NCBI GenBank assembly: GCA_033558025.1
Contig: JAUCEF010000005.1
Coordinates: 8,208,999-8,272,998 of the forward strand
DNA from: Phytophthora sp. 'mugwort'
Lineage: Eukaryota > Oomycota > Peronosporomycetes > Peronosporales > Peronosporaceae
Length of the DNA stretch: 64,000 bases
Direction of reading: 5' to 3'
In this document: piece by piece, positions 34,036 to 46,066 of the stretch
Numbering within the stretch: position 1 is the stretch's first letter
How the letters are laid out: the number at the start of each line of letters is the position of its first letter
Program-made: the position numbers and the translations under genes
Notes under the pieces: model-generated
Told to the model about the DNA's origin: nothing
What the model saw: the letters and a program-made list of their open reading frames with translations, nothing else
The model's database searches: none

Positions 34036-35110
34036 TGAGACGTTAGTTTATCTAAGCTACGACATCTGTTTTGACACTAATTCAGGCATTTTTCTTGCGG
34101 CGGCACTATTCATAACCTCATAATAAGATCGTGTCATTTAGGAAAATCTCGATCTGCAGCCAGTTAATCATGCAGGTCAGGCAATATGAGGTGGTGCGCT
34201 GCAAACATCACTTTCTTGCTTTGCACGCAATTAAGATGTCCACCGCCAACCAAGTCGTCGACCGCCTCAACCGCCAGTGGGAGGACGAGGCCGCAAACCT
34301 CCAATCAAGCAACGAGAACGTTGGCGACATCGTGCGCCATTAGCGGAAGAAGCAGCCGACTCTGCAACGCCTACCATCGCTGCGTACGCCGCTGTTGGAG
34401 GCGACGGCACGCTTAAACGTATTAAGAGCATCTAGGTGTCCGAGTGGATGCTCTCTGGTCTCTCGACAAACTTGTCATCATGTTTGCGTGGACGCAAAGT
34501 CGCGGGCATAAACAATCTGTCTTAGGGAACGACACCTTCTTCGTGACGTTGACTGCGTTAAAGCACTTCGACACATGGCAGAAGCATGCAATCGAATTCA
34601 ACATTGGCATATCCACGCTGGAGAAAATGGTGCACCGCATGGCCCAGACAGTCGAGCCCGTGCTGTATCCACAGCTGGTCAAAAGGGTGAACATGTCGGA
34701 TCGGGACAACATCGCGCGCAACAAAGCAGTTTCTCCCGACCGAGTTCTGGTCGAGAACTACCCCGGTCGGATGTGTTTTTAGGCTGTGGAAAGCGTCCTA
34801 CACGACGTTCAAATGGAATGAGAACCGGTTTCATAGCGTTGCTCGCCTTTACGCAGCGCTTTCAAACTTCCACATAGGTTAACGCCACCGCGAGCTCGTG
34901 ACAGCGAGCATTACGACATTGTGCTCTCGAAAATTTCAAGCAATGGGTGAGCACATTCGATCGCAAAGGTCTAGGGCGCAGCTCCATTACCGCATGCGTC
35001 AACAGATACATTTTTTTATTCGCGACCACAGCCGTATAACGCACGTTCTTCGGCGTCTCAGTGCGAGACCCAGTATGATTTTCGATGAGTCGTTCTCTTT
35101 CTTTTTGTAA
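34036..35110 (+). pseudogene. decayed DDE transposase, probably PIF/Harbinger-like
   Basis: The longest remnant (34444-34782) contains RGHKQSVLGNDTFFVTLTAL, then KHFDTWQKHAIEFNIGISTL and VEPVLYPQLVK, the order seen in DDE_Tnp4/Harbinger nucleases. Later fragments in other frames (FKWNENRFHS near 34810, YDIVLSKISSNG near 34915) appear to be its C-terminal half. Stops and frameshifts are numerous. The N-terminal frame at 34131-34343 (MSTANQVVDRLNRQWEDEA) may be its upstream partner. Family assignment is tentative. Confidence 0.5.
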
Positions 35111-36484
35111 AGCCGCCTCTTAAGCTTCTTGCGATAATGAATTGTTTGCATGCTAGTTATTTGGTTTGCACTCTATTTTAAAGTTCCTATTTGACTACCC
35201 AACTTACCACCAAAATGGATGTAATCAGGCTCCGTGCGCCTAGAAAGGATTAGGCAGCAACTTTAGAGCGGTTAGAATCACGGAAGCCACTAATGCCAGG
35301 TGCCCACTAATGCCACATGCCACACTACGCGCCATCATAAACTCCGCAGTGCACGACAGGGATTTAAGTGCGACGTTCACAGTACTTCGGCCTGCCACTT
35401 CCTTGGCGATTGATGATAAATTAAATAGTGAGTAGGAGCTGGCTCGATCGGTCGCAGTGGAGGCGCCTCATCCATCCGTTCGCTGAATTTTTAGTAGCAC
35501 AAGTTATCTTGAAGCAAACTGACTCCTGTGACGTTTCGTGGATTTAAACCGTGCTTTCCTCTGTTAACTGATATTTCGGCCCCAAATATAGCCAACTCTT
35601 TTTCATGGGGATCGATCATATCCCAGCAGTAAAAGGTGATTTAAATCTGTTAGTAATAGCCCGTTTAAAAAAAAACTGACATCTGTTATTTGAAGGTAAG
35701 CTTTTTTTTTACTGACCGTCGGAATATATGTTTGGCTATGTTCTCATTGACCTGAGCAGTGAACAGAGACATACATATATCAAGAGCTGCAAAAGTGTTA
35801 TTTGTGACCACAACTTGTATGATCGCATCCTCAAGCTAGGACATTATGCGCTCGTTCAGCAAGATAGCCCACACATAACAAACGTATCCGGCCTGCGCAA
35901 GCACCATTGACCACCGACCAAGCCTGAACCGCAAACCTTCCTGAAAAGATGGCTCGTCAAGTTCACCAACCCCACCACAGAAGAAGTTGGTTGCTGGCCG
36001 AAAGGCACTGAGTCTCCAAGTCAAAGTCAAGATCGCCTTGAATTGTCATTGTTTCCAGACCTCATCGACCTAGCAGGCAGACCCAGTCCGCCTCATAATA
36101 TATCTATGCGCGACCCCAGCTTGTGACACGGATTAAAACGAAGCGAGGTTCTAAGACCATCAAGATATACAAAGGATTTAGATACACTAAGGCATGGGTA
36201 TCGACCAACAATATTGTGTATCGATGTAGTACGTACCGTACGTTGGGATGCAAGGCCGTTCTGAGATAACCCCTACTGCAGAGTGGCGTTGTAGGGTTGT
36301 AGGAGACCACGTCTGTCGGCGAGGTCTGGTGGTGCAAGGCACCGTTGCGAACGAGACCGTTGCTATGAAGAAGATATGACGGATTGACTAGCGACTGAGG
36401 ACCCCGGTATGCCCGAAGGTGATATCTAGGAGCAAGAATGCGCTGAGTTCTACGGACCAAATTGACAAGAGCGACTAGAAAGGT
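35111..36484. other. AT-rich gap, nothing recognised
   Basis: Low-complexity A/T stretches near 35670 and 35705; no conserved frame, TIR or LTR found. Confidence 0.45.
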
Positions 36485-36810
36485 TTGACTGAAGAACAAG
36501 TGCTAATCCGCGCCCGTCGCGTACGACGCCGATACTACGGAGGTGATATTCACGGGGTACTGGAAGTTCCACCGTGTTCAAACGTGAAAGACTCCACCAC
36601 CCCGTTCTTTCGCTTTCATCAGGTGACAGATCACCAGAATCCCAAAGATCCACCTAATCACATATTAGGATGGGCTCATACTGCACTCAAGGAACTTCTG
36701 CTTTACAACAGCGTCTCGCCCAGCATCGACGGCACATTCCGATGTGTACTTACGGGGATTCTACTAATGCTTGATCTTAATGGTACATGACTCAGCGCGT
36801 ACGATGTTCA
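36485..36810 (+). pseudogene. MULE transposase, N-terminal part (interrupted)
   Basis: RARRVRRRYYGGDIHGVLEV is followed by TPFFRFHQVTDHQN, ILGWAHTALKELLLYNSVSP and SIDGTFRCV. This is the start of the oomycete MULE transposase domain, the first catalytic Asp lying in IDGTF. With small frame changes the reading continues to YDVHV at about 36808, exactly where an insertion begins. Confidence 0.75.
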
Positions 36811-38387
36811 TGTGGAGAAGCGTCAACCAAGAATATCAGATCCCCAAGAAATGGCCAGATCGGTGAGAAGGCTGCCCCAGCTGTGGAGATAGGGGGCGAT
36901 CTAGCCGGATCGAGATACGAGGTAAAGGCGGGGCGAAGTTCGACTTAATCCAGGGTGTGAGGGGATGCTCGACGGCAGGAAGGGCAACCACCTACACAGA
37001 TCTGTTATACTGTGATGCACGACCAATCAGGGATCGGATGGAAGTTCGAAGCCTGGATCGGGGAATGCAAGAGATCAGGTTGGAAAGCGGCGACGGAGTC
37101 GGACTAACCGGATCTAACTCCTGTTTGACCTCTGTCGGACCCCATCGGGCGGATCTGGCGTCCGCGGGCTGGGTTATACTCGGTCGGTCGCGATCTAACT
37201 CCCCCGAGATCGGTCAGAGCGGGTCGATTTTGCAGCCGAGACCGAGCCGATCGATGGAATCGGTAGCGAATCTGGCAGATCGGGCCGATCCGAAGTTCAA
37301 GGAGAGGAAGATCGGGTTGATCCAGTGCCCGCAGATCGTGCTACGCCCCGTCGATCGGGCAGATTGGATCAATCTTGCAGTCGAGATCGAACTGATCGAC
37401 AACAGGATCTGGCAGATCGGGCCGATACGGCGATTCTGGTTGGCAGATCGGCCCGATTTGGTGTTCAAGGTTTGGAGGATCGGGCTGACCCGGCGTCCAC
37501 AGATCGGCCTACATCGCGCCGTCCGAGATCGGGTAGATCGGATCGATCTTGGGTCGAGATCGAGCGGATCGGGTCGATCGGTACTCGCTGATCGGCGTAC
37601 AGGTTCCGACATGCGCGATCTGGCGGATCGGGAGTCGATCAGTATTCCTCGGGGATGGGCAAGGATGAAGACGGTACGTGTCGAGTGGTTGAAGAAGGGC
37701 AAGATTCAGGAGATTCAGGTGGTACGAGATAAGGTTCAGTATGGGAGGATAGGACAAGAAAAGGGTAAACAACAATCAGACTCGAATTTGCATTGGACGA
37801 CTTAGGCGGTTTTGAAATACCGTGGGAAGGAAACTACATTGGCCCCCAAGGTGTCGACCAGCCCAAGGTAGCAGATCTAGTGTCGTGATGAGCGGATCGG
37901 ATCGGATATTGGACGACCCTCCCCCACGCTAGCGAACTTCTGCTCAATAGCATACCCCGATCAATCGGCATTCAGTGCTTGGCCGACGATCGTCTCGACT
38001 CTCAACTCACAAGATCCCGCTAAAGGAAGCGGCAAGCAACTTAAGGAATGAAAGGAACAACGCCACACGACAACCTCGACCTCGGATCAAGTCCAGGCCC
38101 CCGAAAGAAGGTCGACTACCTCGAATCGGAACCAATAACGGCAGCAGAGCGAAGACTTCCGCGCTGCTCCACGTCCCCGCGTCCCGCCAGGACGTTCAAA
38201 ACTTTACATCGCTGAATCCTTCGGAGTCCCAAAAGAGCAGATCCAACCCACCGGCGGGTACAAAGGTCAGACCAAATTCAGCTGATCCACGGATCATCGG
38301 GGAACCCCCTCCATTAGTCGGTGTCTGGGCGCCGTTGGTAAGCGGATCGGGTCTTATTCACGTTTTGACCGATCCCGCTACACCACA
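36811..38387. mobile_element. 1.6 kb insertion within the MULE, possible long solo LTR
   Basis: The insertion begins TGTGGAGAAGCG and ends in the imperfect reverse complement of that (CGCTACACCACA), with TG...CA termini like an LTR. Its centre (about 37145-37640) is an imperfect tandem array of GATCGG-rich units with a period near 165 bp: compare 37278 onward with 37442 onward. No gag or pol frame is present. I could not find a clear target-site duplication. The open frame at 36957-37805 is a by-product of the repeat. Confidence 0.55.
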
Positions 38388-39180
38388 ATCGCACCCGTGT
38401 ATTTCGTTTTATGTACATCTAAAACGGAGTCGATGTACGACGATGTCTTGCCCTAAATTACCGAGGTACAGGCAAGACAATGGCACCGTCAGAAATCGTG
38501 TGCGATTTGAGTTCGGCTTGATCTCTTTGGTGCAGCAGCAGTTTCCTAATGCAGAAGTGGTTGGGTGCTTTTTTCATTTTAAGCAAGCACTTCGTCGGCG
38601 CATGAAGAAGGAACGTATATCAGTGGATGATATCTCAATAGCCATGGTACCTGGTGAACTGGACGCTATGACCGTCGAGCTCATTGACCCGAAAAGCATT
38701 GCTTGGGTCAAACTTGAGATCAAGCGGAAGCGCATTAAAACCCTGTGCTTACTCGACCCAGGAGTGACGGAGCTTCTGGGTTTACCTCCGCAGGACGTGG
38801 CTAGAGGGGTACTTCATCACGGAGTGGAATGTGTAGGGCATTTCCAATACTGTGGTTGCGCGTACAAATAATCTCTAGAAAGATTCAATCGGGAAATGAA
38901 TGATGCATTCAAGCCCCACCCAAATCTACGACAGTTTGTTTCCACAAAAGCAAGAATGTCCACTGCGTACACGAGGAGACAGACCAGCATCACTAGAGGT
39001 CTTCGTAGGAGGAAGCAGCATCCACCGCAGATTGACCTTCCACGGGCTCGCAACTTGACTGTGTTTGAAGTGCCACAATGATTCAGACATTGATGACGAC
39101 GAAGAAGATGACCACTCCGAAGGTTCGGTTCAATACTTTCACAGCGAGGGAGAAGAAGGTTTGGATGGCAACTCGTAATC
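38388..39180 (+). pseudogene. MULE transposase, C-terminal part
   Basis: Resumes with PVYFVLCTSKTESMYDDVL, directly continuing the part left at 36810. Then, after a one-base shift, comes EIVCDFEFGLISLVQQQFPN, followed by AEVVGCFFHFKQALRRRMKK (second Asp and the CxxH of the MULE core). The last block is SLERFNREMNDAFKPHPNLR. Stops and frameshifts occur throughout. The acidic/Ser tail to 39180 probably belongs to it. Confidence 0.78.
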
Positions 39181-39789
39181 TGAGGAGGAGCCATCAACCG
39201 ATGCGCACACCACCGAAGACTTAGGGGGGGGGGACATCGCGCAGCGCGCCAACAGCTACGACTTTTTTCCTCGACTGGGATGGGGACAATGGTTCTGATG
39301 AGTTGAGCGACACGGAAGAATGAGCAAGTGCGGTGTTCAAGTTGTAGCCTGCTGTTTTTTCGGAAGTAGCTCAGATTAATAATTTCACATAAATAAATGC
39401 ATGAATTTGCATTACGCCACGAGCTATACCATTACGCCTCAATCTATTTTTTTCAACGAAACAAAACACATCTGCCTTTGATCGGATGTTTGCACTGACA
39501 TGGCGGTTTGGTCAGGAAAAACATTCGGGCAAAGGTCCGATCAGGGCGGAATGCGACCAATAAAATAATTACGTTAGTTCAATGGTGCTTCTCTATTAGA
39601 ACAACTCTTGGATTCGAATACGTCTGATTTCCCTCAAAAATTATTACCATACGATAACGCAGACGTTTTGAGTCTGTTGGCTATTGGGGATCCAAGCTGT
39701 ACACCATAAATAGTCATGGCACGTGTTTCTAGGGTGTCAGGTACAGAAAAAAACGGACGAAGGATGTCTATCAGTATGGGTTGGTGACC
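39181..39789. other. gap, nothing recognised
   Basis: About 600 bp of AT-rich sequence after the MULE remnant. A G-run occurs near 39224-39233. No feature supported. Confidence 0.45.
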
Positions 39790-42700
39790 TGATTTGCAGA
39801 GGTTGATAACGAGCGGAAGAAACAAGACTCAGTTTTACAATCTTGTCATCCCCAACGTCTACTATCTGCCAGGGTTATCGACCACGCTGCTTTCGGTGTT
39901 TCGCCTGGTTCAAGCCGGAAATAGCATCCTATTCAGCAACGACGGTTGGCCAGTCGCCCAAGGAACGTCAAAAACAAGTGCTGTGCGCCATCCCTGTCGA
40001 CGGTGTCTATGAAGTCATGACGCCGATGTCTCGCTACCGTCACGACCCGACAGACGCGTCCGCAGCGAACGCGCTCCTGCTCACCAAACCAGATACACTA
40101 CTGACTTGGCATCGACGATTGAGCCACCTTACTTACTCTCTTTGTCGAAGCTGGCGAGAAATAACGCCGTCGAGGGCTTGCAGATCAGGGGCGGCCCAAA
40201 TTCACCGCCGTCGAGGGCACACAGATCAGGGGCGGTCCAGATCCACCGCCGTGTGTGGCGTGCTCCCGTGCCAATATCGCAGATGCCCCTGCACCACGCC
40301 AACGTACTAGTGCGGGTCCTGCTGCAGCTCGAGTCTGGCACATTGACCTAGCCGGCCCCATCGACCGCCCATACCACGGCTTGGAATATTTCATGGTAGC
40401 AGTTTGGCAGGGGTACATCCGAGTCTACGGCCTGAAGACGAAGGATGAAGCTGGCCAACGGACAAATTAATTCTTGCAGTGTATCAAGCGCCAGGCAAGC
40501 GTCCCACTTGAGATGCTGAAGATCGTGAGAACGGACGGAGGCGGAGAGTTCAAGACCACGGACTTTCGCGACTTGGTGGCTGAGCAAGGGCTCCTGCATC
40601 AAAATTCCGTTCGTTATAGGAGCAGTTAGAATAGGGTGGCGGGGCGCGCAATCCGAACCGTGACAGAAATGGCGTGTACTACGCTGCTTGACTCGCAACT
40701 TCATCTCTATCTGTGGGAGGACGCACTGAGGCATACCGCGTACATACGCAATCGTGTCCCAGGAAAAGGATCTCATGTAACACCGCACGAACGGTATCTT
40801 TCGAATCCAGCCCAAACTCCGACAACTTCCTATATATATTTTTTTTGGGGGCAGTCCTTGGGCATCCGCGTACCCGAAAAGGTGCGGAAGAAGCGCTTTC
40901 GGTTCGATTGTAGAGGAGAGTTGGGTGCGTTCATCAGCTTCACCGAGTTGGTGAAAGGCTACCGCGTCTATATCCCAGGAAACGCACAGGGTATCCGTGA
41001 GAACGCAGGTCTGATAGCGCTGGGCGAGTGCTGTACGATAAAGTTGTTCTGCCGGGCGACGATATCGAGCCGCCGCCGGCAGAAGGGGGAGAAGTGGACG
41101 AAGAAGAACTCATTGACGATACAATCGACGAAGCCTACCCGACCCCGCCAACACCAACAGAGACCAAGCGCAGAAAACCAAAGCAGATGGAACAAGTGCA
41201 CGAAACAATGCGCAGCACGCACTGGACGAGGGCAGAGGTCGATGAAATTAATAGCACCAGTGAGTTCACAAGAGGCCGTGCATTGGAGCGCCTCTCAGCA
41301 AAGGCCATCAGCAAGCGCACCGAAAGGCGGACGTCCGAGCGCCTTGAAGCGAACCAGTAAACGCTGCGTACCTTTGTTTTACTCATGTGATACGTGAACC
41401 GCTGAATCTCGATGAGACAAGACGCCTATCAAAATGGTCAGAGTGGGAGAAGGCAACATGGACGGAAATGAAGGCGCTTGAGGCCAACGACACGTACGAC
41501 CTGGTTGACCTACCACCTGGTTTGAGAGCATTGGACAACACTGTCCAACTCAGACTGAAGCTTGCAACCGACGGATGCATCGAAAAGTTCAAATTCCGTG
41601 TCTCTGCTCGCGGAGACCGCCAAGTCTACAAGCTCGACTACTGGAAACTCACGCGTCTGTCGTGGACCTCGTGTGTGTGAAGATCTTTCTCGCCTTCGTT
41701 GTAAAATTCGGGATGTGCATGCGCCAAGGTGACGTCCCAGCGGCGTATCTAAAAGCAACACTCAAGGACACAGTGTATGTGAAGCAGGTTCGTAGATTCG
41801 AGACACGGGAGCACATAGTCTGGAAGCTGAAGAAAGCCCTGTAGGGATTGAAGCAAGCAGGTAGAGAATGGAACCGAGAATCGACCGGTTCCTGCGTGAA
41901 TATGGTCTGCGGCTAACCAGTGGCGATGCGTGTCTATATTATAAGCAAGTGGATAGAGGTCTCCTCCTCGTGTGTCTTTATGTCGACGATATCCTCATCG
42001 CGCACAAGAACGAAGAGCAAGTGCTGAGACTGACGTCGCCCTAAACATCAAGTACTCCGTAAAGAACCTGGGCACGCCGAGTCAGTTCCTAAGCATGACG
42101 AGGGCGACTCGACCTACCACTCATAGGAATCCTACGTGAACGAAATGCTGTATCGCTTCGCGATGGCCCCGCGACCCACCCAGACACCAATGATACAAAA
42201 GTCTCGCCTGGATAACCTAGACGACGACCTGACCCATAGGAACATGAGCGGATGCGCAACAAGCCGTACAGGCAGGTAGTAGGGAGCCTACACTACCTGA
42301 CCCGCGTCTCGCATCCAGATCTAGCATTCGCCGTAAATCAGCTGGCTCGACACAGTGCAGAACCAAGCAATGCAGCTTGGGATGCGGCGAAGTATCTGTT
42401 GAGGTACTTGGGCCGCACGCGGAGTCTAGAACTACAGTTGTGCCAACGAAGAAGGACTACGTGCCGCGACTGACGCGGACTGGAAAATGACGTCCGCGAT
42501 CGCAAGTCTATTTTCCGGCTTCATCGCATTCCTGGATGGCTACCCAATACATTGGGGCTCCACAAAGCAGACTGTGGTGGCTCTCTCGAGCTCCACTGCA
42601 GAATTTATCGCTGCCAATGATGGACTTCAGCAAGCTGAGTGGATACAACTTGTGGTGCCGGAAATACTCGCCAGTCAAGGAACAGCAGTGCAGATTACTC

Positions 42701-42940
42701 TGCAGGTCGACAACCAACCCGCCATTCATCGGATCAAGAGGGAGAGCAGCTTCGGCGCACAAAAGGCAGTGGACATTCGGTTTCACGCCCTGAAGGACGC
42801 GTGGAAGACGGGCGTCATGGCACTGGAGTACGTACCAACGCAAGACAACCCGGCAGATCTAATGACAGAGGCGTTGAACCGCACGAAACTCCTACGCAAG
42901 CGTGACCTGTGTTGTCTGGGGCTTGATACCAGGTGACGAC
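39790..42940 (+). pseudogene. old Ty1/copia retrotransposon, decayed polyprotein
   Basis: In order: a GAG-pre-integrase block (VIPNVYYLPGLSTTLLSVFR), a zinc-region/integrase stretch (40060-40800), RT ([49 protein letters not shown] around 41975) and RNase H (HWGSTKQTVVALSSSTAEFI, then a run ending KALNRTK-like at 42890). There are many stops and frameshifts, and a ~36 bp direct duplication at about 40180-40250 inside the integrase part. gag and both LTRs were not found, so it is truncated or too diverged. It is clearly older than the copia element at 45.7 kb. Confidence 0.82.
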
Positions 42941-45700
42941 CTGGGAGCTGCCGCTTGTGGGGTAGGTTGGCTTTACTTGCCCAGTCAGGAGGACAAGCAA
43001 CAGCTCCTCCTTGCCGGGGTTGCGTTGGCAGGTACATCAGGATGATGGACTAATCTATTGATAATAACTCCCGCGGTACTTGAGCTTTCGTGTTTGTGCA
43101 TTCAGGTCTCCAGGAAGACTCCACCATGAGGGACCCTGGTCAGAAGAGAAGCTAGCTAGGTATACCAAGAGGCTGATACTCAAACCACACCAAGCGTACA
43201 GCAGGTCGATTCTAAGCTAACAGGTTAACAGCCACACCATTTTTTTTTTTATTTTTTGCACAGATGGCGGGCTCTAACGCTAACAAACGCACGGCTATTG
43301 ACAGTTCCGGTCGTATTAAACACCACAATTTATAGTAAAGCTTCAAGCACCGGGCGAGGCCTAAACCCACCCGATTCTGCGCTTTGAACAGACAGTTCAT
43401 ATACTGCTCCCCCATTGATGCTGGAGAAGGGCGTCATTTGTAGATTCCAGAATCCCGAGAATACTGACGCGTACTTGTTTTGGCTAACTCGTACAAACTA
43501 GAGAGTGCGAACGAGACGTCGTATAAATACGAATTCAATTGAAAGCGATTTTTTTTTATTTATAAATTACTTTGATATTAAGTATACAGACAACGACTGT
43601 GAAATCTGCCCCCCCCCCCCCCCCCCAACAGTGGATCGTCAAAGATAGACAGGGCAAACAGTTTATTTTATTCAATCAGCAGATCATAGTCGATAACTGC
43701 TGGACAGCGCGCCATATGGAGGCAACCAACGAGAGCTCCGGTGCATTCTCTATTTCCACGCTGACATCATGACCCAGGGTACACGTACACCACCAAGCAA
43801 AAACTCGAGGCTCTCGAGCGCGTTGCTGCTGAGATCTGCAACCGACCACTCGAGGGCTCAAGATTCCGTTGAGCACACTGAAAAAACTTGGAGAAAACAG
43901 GAGAAGGGCATTATCTAATTTAAGGGGCCGCAGACTAGCAAGACGCGGAAGGGGTCTAAGAGCAGTTTTCCGTTTTGCCCGAACTCGTCACTTACATGAA
44001 GGACTTGCGTCGCGAGGAGGAGGTAGGTTCATTTTAAAGTCTGTTGCAACTCTACATTTTTTAACATGTTTTTGTGCGCGCAAAAAAAAAAAAAAAAAAA
44101 AAATGGTAGAATACAAAGACAGCCCTATGGCTCATGACCGCGCCGCTACTTACCGTATAAATCGTACTGAGTGAACCAGTGGTAAAAGCACCTTCTTCTT
44201 TTACTGAAGTGTGCACATCCAAACCGAATACGCCGTAAACGGTATTGTTGGTGTTGCGCTCGTCAACCGCCAGCACTCTTCGCTTTGACATCCCTCCCTC
44301 GAGCGCCATTCAGATGGGCTTTTTGACGTAATGTCTCGGCGTCCGAAGAATACGAACAAGACAAAACTCAATGCTCTACATACACAGGCAGGTATAACCG
44401 ATGTAAATACCGCAGCTACAGCTCGTGTGCACCGCACCACATATTATCGGTGGAAAAAGCAAACGAACGCGATCCAAACAACTGCCAAGGAGGTACCAAA
44501 CAAATTCTACGCTCCCTTAGCAAGGTGAGCTGAGATGTATGTACGCAACCCCGCCCTTGAAAAGCAGTGAGTCTACAACAATCGATTGTGTTGATGCTTT
44601 GTGTTTTACTAACCATCTTCTAGACTGCTCGATTGGATAAATGTAATGCGAAAAATCGCTTTCTTTGTGTTTCCGTGCGTTGTTTGATAATTACTTTGCG
44701 CGCTTAGATCCACAAAATTCAAAACAAAGAACTAGAGGCAATATCGTGTCTGTTCTTAGACGGTTTTCGAAGCGTAATCGTCGTCCGGTTAGTTGGATTA
44801 CCCACGAAGGCTGAATAAAGCGTTCGGGCATGGATGCATACTCGGTGGTATCGTACAAGTTGTGTATATAAAACTAATAGGTGTATTCGTTAGTGTGTTG
44901 CTGATATTCTTACGCAGTCTATTCAACATACAATTAAAGAAATGATATTCTGTCGAGAGCGGATGGGCCAGACAAGATTGCTTCCATCTTCATCATGGAT
45001 CAACCAGCTGTGTCCATCGATATGGATGAATATCATCACTTATCCGACCGTACTTATGTGCGACCATTACATAACCTATGTAAAGCCATACAAATCATCC
45101 GCCTCCATGTCAAATATAGTCAAAGCAAGTATAATGCGATATTCAAGCAAGCTGATTGGGCGGAACCTGGGGACGGAGGTCAACTACGCAGCGAAGCACG
45201 CGGGTGCAACCCCAGGACCAACCACTGTTCAACCGTCAAGCGAAGGCGCAGCCAAAGCGGGCTTAGGGTTCCCCCTCTTTCGCCGTTTGATGCGTGGTCG
45301 GAGGGTCGGATATCTTAATGTATCGTGGGTAAAACCACTATTAACTACGTCGGCAACCAAACCATAAAAAATGTGATTCCAGGTAAAAACACTAACGTAT
45401 TTTCAATTTATCGGGCTGACATTAATCGCTATTTGCTATCGATGTTTAGGTGGCGAAATCAATGGATTTGGGGCCTTTGGGGTTTGATCGCATCTACGAC
45501 GGGTGAGAAATTGCCGCGCTTATTCTTTTTGCTGGTGTGCTGGGGGGGGGACCAGTCCCACACAAAATATGCCCCAAAACTAAAAAAAAATCTGACCCGA
45601 CGACGTTCTGCAAACGATGCAGAAGAAATCATGGTGCGATGACGCCGTAATGCTGGTGTGGATTGACAGAGTAAGTTATTTGATGGCGAAAATATTATTG
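42941..45700. other. gap with homopolymers and one small HTH-like frame
   Basis: C-run of 18 (43609-43626), A-run of 22 (44082-44103) and several T-runs. A plus-strand frame at 44331-44528 (starts MSRRPKNTNKTKLNALHTQ, with a helix-turn-helix-like ATARVHRTTYYRWKKQ) may be the N-terminal stub of a transposase; nothing continues it. No other feature supported. Confidence 0.4.
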
Positions 45701-45705
45701 TTGAT

Positions 45706-46047
45706 TATTGAGGGTTGCCGGGTTTTGGTACTGTGTACCAGTAACCGGTTAACCTGATCCGGTCCAACACGATCCCGCGATGTTTACGGTACGTTGTTTA
45801 CGCAACCGATGATTAGACGAGTAGGATGATTGGACGAGTGCGGAGTGTTGGTGATTGGATGCACCAAATGATTGGATGCAGGGCTGCATATCTATGTGGT
45901 AGACTAGGTAGTGCAAGCTCCGATAAATCAATCACTTTCAAATCTTCCTTCTTCAGCTCAAGTGGTCTTCACTCCGGTCCCCGCACCCAAGTGCAGAACT
46001 CCCTTCGCTAAACCCAAGCCTCGCTTCAAGATCCATACCTTTTATCA
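45706..46047 (+). repeat. 5' LTR of the copia element
   Basis: Begins TATTGAGGGTTGCCGGG and ends CCTTTTATCA. Contains a tandem-like GATTGGATGCA/GATTGGACGAG stretch. The target duplication implies that the terminus is TA rather than the usual TG. Confidence 0.9.
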
Positions 46048-46066
46048 GGTTATGAGCCCAAGCACC
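46048..46066 (+). other. primer-binding site, complementary to the tRNA-iMet anticodon arm
   Basis: GGTTATGAGCCCAAGCACC immediately abuts the LTR. Its reverse complement contains GGGCTCATAACC, the anticodon stem-loop of eukaryotic initiator tRNA-Met, so priming is by an internally cleaved tRNA half as in Drosophila copia. It overlaps the first ATG (46052) of the polyprotein. Confidence 0.85.

Noticed and set aside
36957..37805. 282-codon plus-strand open frame
   Set aside because: Residues follow the GATCGG tandem repeat (repeated RAD/IGL words); no protein family and it lies within an insertion.
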